From the NCBI GenBank assembly GCA_026260175.1, contig JAKCWW010000368.1:45723-99618 (forward strand): DNA of 53,896 nucleotides, in the 5' to 3' direction. Source of the stretch: Reticulitermes lucifugus (taxonomy: Eukaryota > Arthropoda > Insecta > Blattodea > Rhinotermitidae). Position 1 is the first letter of the stretch. Every line of letters starts with the position of its first letter. A program made the position numbers and the translations under genes. The notes beneath the pieces are model-generated. The model worked only from the letters and a program-made list of their open reading frames with translations. It had not been told where the DNA came from and ran no database searches. Shown one piece after another: positions 45,801-53,896 of this stretch.

Positions 45801-47330
45801 ACAATGAGACATAATAACTTGTCTCTTTCAGCCAAATTACGACAGATAATAACTTGTCTCTTTCAGTCAAACGATGAGAAATAAGAACTAATACCAATAC
45901 TGATTCTGGTCATCAGACAAAATCTGTGGCATCATCTCTGGTTAAACCTTCCTCATTCTCAAACTTTCAGCCAAAAATCTTCCCCACAATTTCTGTCTAC
46001 ATTTAGTTCCTCTGTGGTCACTTGTATAATCGTCCGTCAGCACAAACCAACTTCCACACTCCTTCCAAATCCTCAGCCATCCAGTTCTTCTGTCATGTTT
46101 TATGTCTTTCCCACCCACTTTAAACCATTTACACCACTCAAAAACACCCCACCTTTCTTACATCATTATAGGCCTCTGCTGACACCTGCAGTTCCACTTA
46201 CACTTCTGCCTAAATTTGCCCAAAACATGATCTTAATGCATTGCTCCTACCATGTATCACACACGCTAGTATACACGCTACCACTGCTTATTCGCTTCAC
46301 CAACTGACTAAGATGCAACCAGATAAATCACATCACTTCCTAGTTAGTGTTCACTCGCTACACCAACCAACGTCTGTGTCGGCATTCTGTGAAATTGTCA
46401 CACCATGTAAATAAATAAATTAACTGCTACTATGACTTCTATGCTGTTATATAAAGTTACATCTGTTTCTAGTGATGCTATTCAAAAGAATAGTGTAATT
46501 TAAGTTCTTTTATTTTTCGTCAAATTTTTAATTTTGGGTACTTCCTGAATCCTCTAACATGTGCAAATCACAATTTTCAGTGCCATACTATATTGCCACC
46601 TGTGGCCTGTCCAGCTCCATAATTATTTTTCCACATTACCTCATAAACGGCACATTTATTGAACATAAAATGCGTGTTTTGATTCTCTCTACAAATTTTG
46701 TCTGAAACATTTCTCAATCTAAGAAGAATTCAGTGAGATACTATCATAAATGTACATAGGTCTTCATGTAAAAAGTACCCATTAGTCTTGTAAGGTTTTA
46801 ATCAAACTTGAATTTCTTGACAGATTTTAAAAAAATCCTCAAATATAAAATTTCATGACAATCCATCCTGTGGGAGCCATGCGGACAGATGAATAGACAG
46901 ACAGACATGACAAAGGTAAGTCGCTTTCCGCAATTTTGCAAACGTGCCTAAAAATAAAGTTCATTAACACAATACTTGAAAAATTTTAAGCACTTACTGT
47001 GTACGTGCATGTATGTGTCCTTTTTTCCACCTATTAGCTTTGTTGTGTGTTGCATAAAACTACTCAAAAATCAATCAACAACATTCTCATGAAAACTGAC
47101 ACTGCAGTTCTACTAAAATCTGACAACACATCACAACTTTCTTGGTTATAAATGGACAACAATAATGGACACATTACATGCATGACCACCATGCATACCT
47201 ACACACAAGGAGTGTAACTGACGAAGGATTTATCACAGCAAAAAATGTTACAATCATACGGTATACAGAAAAATGAATCACACCTTTGGTCTGATACAAT
47301 TGTTCCGTAAGTCTTACAGTTTTTGACATA
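45801..47330. other. Intergenic, low-level repeats only
   Basis: Three short direct repeats of TAACTTGTCTCTTTCAG type lie at about 45781-45890. An AAATTTCATGACAATCC phrase lies near 46850. No gene is seen. Confidence 0.5.
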
Positions 47331-47334
47331 TTAA

Positions 47335-47575
47335 CCTTCAAACGACCAGGTTGTTATTTCAATTTTAGCACATTGTTTATGAAAAACATGAGTATTATTT
47401 CAACACAAGATAAAATTATGAAAGCCATGGCACTTTGTGGAAAATAGAACAGAGATTATGCAGCTTGTCTTAAAAATGCAGTAGATTTTCTTGTTGCCTA
47501 AATATACCTAATTAATTTCTATGGGTGTTTTCTTTTTATTTGCACTTGCATATAAGAACAAAGGTCATTTAAAGG
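47335..47575. mobile_element. piggyBac-type MITE
   Basis: 241 bp between TTAA sites (47331-47334 and 47576-47579). Ends are inverted: CCTTCAAACGACC on the left and, inward from the right, CCTTTAAATGACC (11 of 13 matching). No coding capacity. Confidence 0.7.
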
Positions 47576-47659
47576 TTAAACACAAGGAGAGAACACACTA
47601 CCTCCTAAGTTTGAAGCTCACTTGAATGCATACACAAATTTGTCAACAATATTTTGATC

Positions 47660-47894
47660 TAAGTTTTAAAACTTTCGCGGCGACATGATTCAATATAGTC
47701 TTCTCGGGCTTTCAGCCGCGTTAGCTCGTTTAAATGCAATGTTTCGGGGACTGGCTCCGTCCCCATCCTCAGGCAAAACTGATTTAACGCTCGTCTGTTA
47801 AATCAGTTTTGCCTGAGGATGGGGATGGAGCCAGTCCCCAAAACGTTGCATTTAAACGAGCTAACGCGGCTGAAAGCACGAGAAGACTATATTG
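47660..47894. mobile_element. Near-perfect foldback element with 12-bp target-site duplication
   Basis: AATATTTTGATC flanks it at 47648-47659 and 47895-47906. Arms 47691-47787 and 47798-47894 are almost perfect inverted copies. The first 31 nt (47660-47690) are an unpaired extension. The minus-strand core (about 47773-47737) reads CTGAGGA, T, GGGGAC, a loop, GTCCCC, GAAAC. In the plus-strand copy the G before AAAC is mutated to A. The near identity of the arms suggests it is the youngest foldback here. Confidence 0.9.
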
Positions 47895-47906
47895 AATATT
47901 TTGATC

Positions 47907-48232
47907 AACACGAGATTGCCATTTTAAAATAATTACAGAAAGTTACAGTGCTGGTTTTCACTAGTAAGGGCAGCACATTAATCCATTACCAAACAGCAAC
48001 AACCAAGTGGTTTTGAAGTCAGTGCTGCAACTCTTCTAGTATTCAGCCTTGTCATCAGCTGTATGTTCTGTAACTGCTAACATACATCATGAACAGCAAG
48101 AATCAGCCTTCTGTATACAAGTATTCAATGTAGGCTGAAGATCAAACATTCACAGATACAAAGTTGGATGACAGACAGAGGTGCATGTGGGAGCAATTAC
48201 TCGACATATGAGGTGCGAGCCTAAAGTTTCTG
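47907..48232. other. Intergenic, nothing recognised
   Basis: No supported feature. Confidence 0.5.
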
Positions 48233-49496
48233 GACTGGGGCAGAACAATTTTAGGCCCACCTTAGTCACAGGTTGATACCGTCCCCTTTGGCGTTTCTAC
48301 ACCAGGCCCACCATCTCTGCCATTTCTGTAACCATCCCTGAAACTCACTTTTCATGATGCTGTCCAGCACGGCCTGTGGTGGAGCTTGGATTTCTGCAAT
48401 ATTGTCACTCAGCCATCCCCTTCAACCTTAATCATCTTATGAGACGATATGCTGGTCTCTAAGCTGTACTGGCAAATGGCCTAGCAGGACATATGCTGGT
48501 CTCTGTGTGTTTACTTGGTAGCAATTTAAATGTCCATACTAAACCAGAAACATTCACACTGTCAAGAGATATAATTGGCATTTAAATCCTTCTCCTACAG
48601 GTTGACTAGATTTTCATCTTTGAAAACAGGATACCTTAGAAAGGAAGTTTCTGTCCTTTTGGCCTTATCTTCCATGTCCTTGCATAAAGAAAGCCAGTTG
48701 TGTTGCTGATCATCATTCAGCAGGCAGTACACAAATTTTGCCTCTGCATGTACTGTATGATAGGCCTAGAATGGTACAAACATCGTTAATCGTACGTCAT
48801 CTGTCCTCATTGATCACTTGAGGCACTTTTTCCACATTTCCATCATACCGACTTAATGATGGCCAACCTGAACCTTCAAAATCCTCAACCAAAGTTTGGC
48901 CACTTCTGAAACATGAACACTATATGTAGGTGTGTGTTCTACTTGTGGCATCATCATGAAAGGCTATTTAAAGCATTTTGTCCCAGAATCTGGTTTCTCA
49001 ATGTTAAAACAAAACTTTATGTAAATTCTCTGTGCCTTAAGGTCTCCCATTTCACTGGGTAGCAATGATCAGAGAATACACTCAACACAAACACACTTAA
49101 ACGTAAGCTGCACAAAAATGCAACATTCTGTTGTAGTGATAATACCACACTAATTCAGAATAAGCTCATCCAGGTGGATGTGTGGTCTAAGGCATAGGCT
49201 GCTCGACTGCTGGGATTGTGTCTGAATCCCACTAAGGGCATAGACATTCATCTCTTGTGTTTGTTGTGTGTTGTGTAGGTAGTGGCCTCTGCAACAGGCT
49301 GATCACTTGTTCAGAGCAGTCCTACCAAATGCAAGTATGTGTGTGACCTAGAAACCTCAACAATGGGGTGGCCTATACCCAATTTTGGTTGTTGTACCAC
49401 AGAAAAAGAAACCACAATAAATTAAGTTGACGTCACCTAATAGTGCATGACTGCATCATATCCGGTTGGTGCTGCATGCAGCCAGTCCAGAAACGT
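48233..49496 (-). mobile_element. Mariner-like element relic, copy B
   Basis: Ends: AAAGTTTCTGGACTGG at about 48233 and CCAGTCCAGAAACG at about 49482-49495. It aligns along its length with copy A at 28137-29189 (shared phrases GTACAAACAT/GTTGCAAATA then GTCATCTGTCCTCAT). The minus strand encodes FKSGQTLVEDFEGSG-like N-terminal transposase residues near 48900. It lacks the MITE of copy A and carries a SINE at 49164-49412 instead. Confidence 0.8.
49164..49412 (+). mobile_element. tRNA-derived SINE inserted in mariner copy B
   Basis: A-box-like TGTGTGGTCTAAGG at about 49179-49192 and a degenerate B box TGTGTCTGAATCCC at about 49216-49229. CAGAATAA (49156-49163) and CACAATAA (49413-49420) form a short imperfect target-site duplication. 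Copy A has only one such site (ACAGTAAATTAA), confirming the boundaries. Confidence 0.78.
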
Positions 49497-52400
49497 TCGG
49501 CTCACACCCCATAATAAAAACATTTCACGAGCAATGGTGAGTTTAACAAAAGGAAACACAGTGAATTTTAATTAAGAAATCCCTTCTATTGTGCTTAACT
49601 TTACTGAGGTTTGGATATGGATACTTTGATTTTCTGTGAATAACTTAAAAATAATGCTGCATCCAGTTCTGACTAACTAACAGAGATATACAACCACCAA
49701 ACTGAGAATAAAGGCACTCAAGCAATATTCACAAAAGATATTGCTGTAATTAGCATTTATACAAGGTCTCTGTTACCAACTGGAAACATAGACACTGAAA
49801 TTTGCAACTTTGTTGGGCATTTGTGTTCAAACACAACCCCATGTTATTCTCCAAACCAGAATGTTTCCAGAGTGTGAGAGAGAGAGAGAGAGTAAACAGC
49901 ATGAAGAGGGACATAAGTTGGATGCAACAGGAAAATGTATCAATTAAAATAAACTCCACAAATCCTTTTCATCCTGTTATTTCTTATAAACAAGAATAAT
50001 AGATAAAAATCATTCTTGTTTATTATAAACAAAGTGATATTTATTCATAAATAAACATTTTAAAATAACCAACACAGGAAAGCATGAAACTTGTTGGAAT
50101 GCCTTGTGCTCCTTTTGTTCCCCATTGCTGTTGCTACTATCAGTTTCACTTGCATGAGATATCTAGGTGACAATGCATATCACACAACATGCAGTATGGT
50201 GAAGGTAGTGACTAAAGAGCGATTCAGTTCCTCCAGATCAGTTATTTGTTTTGTCTGTTAATTCCTATTAAATTACAATTATATAGGCCACTAACATTCA
50301 ACAATATTCATGCTCCCACAACTAGCAGTAACATTAAAAGCATGTGTATAGCCATGTCAGCTACTGATGAGGGAAGGTGTAACTGTTTACTCTACCTCTC
50401 CAACACCATGGGATAAAGAATATAGTTCCATTTACACCCTCTGTTCAGTATCCCTCACCTAAAACACGTTCCTATGTGTCAGGATGTCCGACAGGCAGAT
50501 CATACCCCTGAACACTGTTGTATCTCACCAAGAACCAACCAGGCTGTATCAAACCTCCACTGCCAAGTGTACAAAATTTCAACCTTACATAAACTGCTAT
50601 ATTTGACAGCTTGTATCTAAACCACACAGTCAAAAACATTTGAAGTACTGGGGAGTTTGTAAGAATGTATTAGATATTATTCACCCACATAACATGCACA
50701 GCTGACTACAGAAAGGCACTATGGAATACTGATTCAGTAGCAGACTGTAACTGTAAAAGAAATCAGCTTTTTATTTTGTTTATCACTTGAATTATGTGTA
50801 TTACTCAAACAAAAGAAACAGGATGAAAATATTCAAGTAGCAACAACTGTATGAAAGTACTCGAATGACAGTAAGCAATAAACCTACATGACTGATCACA
50901 ACCAAATAGTTACCACGTAGCTCAACCCTTTTAAGCAGTGGTTAACTGTACATACCACCTGCTTTAACACTGAACTGAATCTGCATTCCCAACCCCCTCC
51001 TCTGCCCCAGTGTAATTATCTGTTTCATATCATTCTTGCCTTTGTACTGAAAACTGTGTGTTTTAAGGAAGGTAAGGACCCAGTTATTATATTTAATTTA
51101 CATTACATTCAGGATTCAGAGGATTAACTACCCCTTCTTTCCTTAACTTGTACAGCCAGGTCAGTACAACCAGACAGCATCACATTACTTTCCCAGGACC
51201 ACTCCAGGCACTGGCTATTTTATGCACAAAGAAACCTGAACATTTAGAGAATAATATTCAGTTTCAAGTGTGATATTAGCCATTTTCAGGTATGTCACTC
51301 AGCAGTCAATTATGTAAGTTTCATATTTGTATGCTTCACACCTACTGAATATAAAACACTGAGTGGCAAAATAAAACCATTCTGAAACATTACAAAGGTG
51401 AGTGCAGGTAATTATAAAGTTCAGATGCACTGATATTCTTTCCTAGTGTGCACAAATCCCAGGTGACTAAATTTTGTACAGTGGAACCTAATATTTGTGG
51501 GCCTTCAGAATGGAATTTGCTTCATGTCACCCTTTTGGTGCCTAAAACTTTACGGTAGCGCCTAGATCTTTGGAAGATTTGTGGACCCCTGTTCTTTTCA
51601 TTTCAATTCAGCTGCTACTTCCAAGGTGGCATAACTTTTGCCCTGCAACGTAATGTATTATTCTGAATCAAAAGAGGTGAGAAGGTTTAGGACGTCCAAA
51701 ATAAATATTCAATAACAGATAAAATAAAAAGGCAGGATACTTGAAAAATATGCAATTTTCCCTCTGAGGTTACAGAATAATAACACTTAACACAAGACTA
51801 GGGATGCTCTTAACTATTGTCTCCAAGACTAAAGACAGCCATAAACCTGAAATTCTGCAGCAAATAAGGGGAACATAGTGTCATGTATTGTAAAATGATG
51901 ATGATATATTCAAGTTGACACTTTGAATTTCAGGTGCCAAACATCATAATAACTGGCACCTAGCACAACACACACCTATTATAGTGAATCCTTGTCATTA
52001 ACAACCAGTGTCCCAGGTCAACTTCCAGGGGCCTCTTTCCTCAGTCTGATGCTGGAAATATCCTATGGCACCTGGAACAGCTACTCACCAATACCATTTC
52101 ATGACTGTCAACAGATGGATACAGTTACGGCATATAAAGCACACATATCTGTCAAATTAATCCACATACTGCCATTCACGACATGTAGAACACTGCTCAT
52201 TAAAAGAAAAACTTTTCCTTTTTTATTGTACTTTGCAATTCTGAAGTAATGCAGTCAACATAAATTGGGCAATAAACTCATTTATATAAATAAGTTACTA
52301 ATAAGATACTAACATTTTCTTGATTTAACATCAATTTCTTCACTGATCTCTCCAGGGCGGACAACGAACAGAAACAGTTCATAACTACAAAATCATTCTA

Positions 52401-52749
52401 ATCAACACACCTAATATTGTGTGTTTGAATAATATCATGGCGACTGATATTCTGTACATCAGACAAGTGCTTTTGGATGTTTTCTGGACTATCAATGTAG
52501 CATTCCTGCACACTCAATACAACTACTTCACAGTAGAGTGCAGCTGGCCAAGGGGCATCTGTCAGGTTTTGTGTCTGCACTTGTACGCCCACACTATTGG
52601 TGAGTGGTGAGATTTTACAATAAAGTTGTAATGCCAGAAGGATTTCAACTTGATTATGAAGTTCCCACATCACAAAAATTTGTGATGACATAAATGCTAG
52701 TACAGGCAACTGGTGGATGCTTTGATTCATCCACTTTAGCAAGGTTTAT
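49497..52749. other. Long intergenic stretch, no gene recognised
   Basis: About 3.2 kb AT-rich. A short GA run lies at 49874-49892. TACAGTGGAACCTAATAT at about 51477 resembles one end of a pogo-type MITE, but the other end is not found. Confidence 0.5.
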
Positions 52750-53758
52750 GATACTGACGCACAAAGAGAAAATAATGTCAGTTATTCTCAAGCCACAGTA
52801 TGAAGATGACAAAGTGGAAGAGCTGTATGATATAATTGAGGAAATTCTCGAAGAGGATGGAAAGAGTGCGACAAATACGATTATAATGGGAGACTGGAAC
52901 AGTGTGGTTGGAGATAAAGCACATCACAACANTGTTGGACCATATGGACTGGGAAGGAGGAATCAGAGAGGTCAAATGCTTATTGACTTCTGTGAAAGAA
53001 ATGGGCTTGTCATAACAAACACATAGTTCAAAAAACCTAAAAGAAGATTGTACACCTGGAAATCAACAGGGGATAGGAGTCGATATCGATTGGACTATGT
53101 ACTAGTGAAACAGCAATTCAGGACCAGTGTGAAGGATATGCAGACACTGCCTGGAGCAGATATTGACTCTGACCACAATTTACTGGTTGCAAAGATCTGC
53201 ACCAGATTGAAGAAAATCATAAAGTTCCACAAGCGAAAACCAAGATGGGATTTGGAGAAGCTATATGCTCAGGTGACTGGAAGTACATGATAGTCTAGAA
53301 GAAAAACTTGGTGAAATCAAATGTGAATGTGGGAATGTGGAAGTGCAGTGGAACAATATCAAGAAATGTGTGTTAGATACTATGAGTGATTTGGTTGGAG
53401 AAGTTCAGAGGAGAGCAAGAAAGCCATGGATTACACAGGAGATGATCAGTAAAATGGCTGAACAAAGGAAATGGAAGAATGTCAACAATGAAGAAGGCAG
53501 GAAGAACTACAGAAGACTGAGGAACGAACTGAAAAGAGCCACGGACAACGCAAAGAAGGAATATCTGGAGAGTATATGCGGCAAGATCATGGAATTTCAA
53601 AGAACAGGACGTTACGATTTAATGTTCATGAAGACAAAGGAACTAGGTTGGAAAGAAAACCACGGGATTCAAAACACTGGCATCGAAGACTCTCAAGGGA
53701 ATATAACAATAGATCAGAAATGAGTACTGCAAATTTGGGAGAATTATATTACAGAGCT
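52750..53758 (+). pseudogene. LINE ORF2 relic: endonuclease domain and start of RT region
   Basis: Plus-strand frames give YEDDKVEELYDIIEEIL, IIMGDWNSVVGD (endonuclease GDWN motif), GRRNQRGQMLIDFCERNGL, RLYTWKSTGDRSRYRLDYVL and GADIDSDHNLL (SDH motif), then VQWNNIKKCVLDTMSDLV, KKEYLESICGKIMEFQRTGR and DSQGNITIDQK. It matches an apurinic-endonuclease non-LTR retrotransposon. A stop precedes the second block at about 53288, the frame shifts, and TGA follows DQK at 53721. The 5' end is truncated and the rest of the RT lies outside the window or was displaced by the hairpin at 53759. An ambiguous base lies at 52932. Confidence 0.9.
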
Positions 53759-53887
53759 GAAATCTGTGGTCTTCTGGGTAATTTCATGGCGTCGTGTGGT
53801 AATTAATTAAATAATTAATTAAGTAATTAATTAAGTAAATAATTACCACACGACGCCGTGTAATTACCCAGAAGACCACAGATTTCA
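53759..53887. mobile_element. AT-rich foldback element interrupting the LINE
   Basis: Arms GAAATCTGTGGTCTTCTGGG (left, from 53759) and its inverse (to 53887), plus GGCGTCGTGTGGTAATTA and its inverse, flank a core of AATTAATTAA repeats. The LINE frame reads WENYITEL just before the left arm and is lost after it. The right flank is cut off by the window end. Confidence 0.85.
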
Positions 53888-53896
53888 TCAACATCG

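Overview
The window is animal nuclear DNA, most probably from an insect and plausibly a termite or cockroach (Blattodea). It contains one host gene with GT-AG introns. The rest is AT-rich non-coding DNA crowded with decayed transposable elements. The organism guess rests on my memory of tRNA-derived SINEs and LINE 3' ends whose chance reading frames turn up in termite and cockroach gene models. I could not check this.

Host gene (2551-14926, + strand). Seven exons encode about 397 C-terminal residues of sulfite oxidase: the whole molybdenum-cofactor domain and the dimerisation domain, to the stop codon. All splice sites and phases fit. The N-terminal exons (targeting peptide and cytochrome b5 haem domain) are not in the 2.5 kb upstream and presumably lie outside the window. 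The introns hold a tRNA-derived SINE, a piggyBac-like element with an internal tandem duplication, a mariner transposase fragment, a LINE relic and an 820-bp foldback element. A second foldback lies 43 bp after the stop codon, in the presumed 3' UTR.

15-26 kb: a minus-strand LINE reverse transcriptase relic split by a pogo-like MITE, LINE 3' ends, a nested LINE insertion at 20.7-21.1 kb, and a foldback broken by an assembly gap. 26-34 kb: mariner fragments in both orientations, a mariner-like element carrying a MITE, a hAT relic, a divergent foldback, and a five-unit tandem array of tRNA-like SINE heads. 34-52 kb: more mariner elements (one with recognisable termini and a SINE in its coding region), SINEs, a piggyBac-type MITE and a near-perfect foldback. 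52.7 kb to the end: a 5'-truncated LINE (endonuclease domain onward), interrupted at the window edge by an AT-rich hairpin.

Most interesting pattern: three separate foldbacks (11.6-12.4, 15.0-15.2 and 47.7-47.9 kb) share one architecture. Each has inverted arms, a 12-13 bp target-site duplication, a 26-36 nt unpaired extension at one end, and a short core of the form CTGANGA-hairpin-GAAA (one more degenerate in the 3' UTR copy) that resembles a hammerhead ribozyme core. I read them as non-autonomous Penelope-like elements with inverted pseudo-LTRs. No second host gene could be supported.
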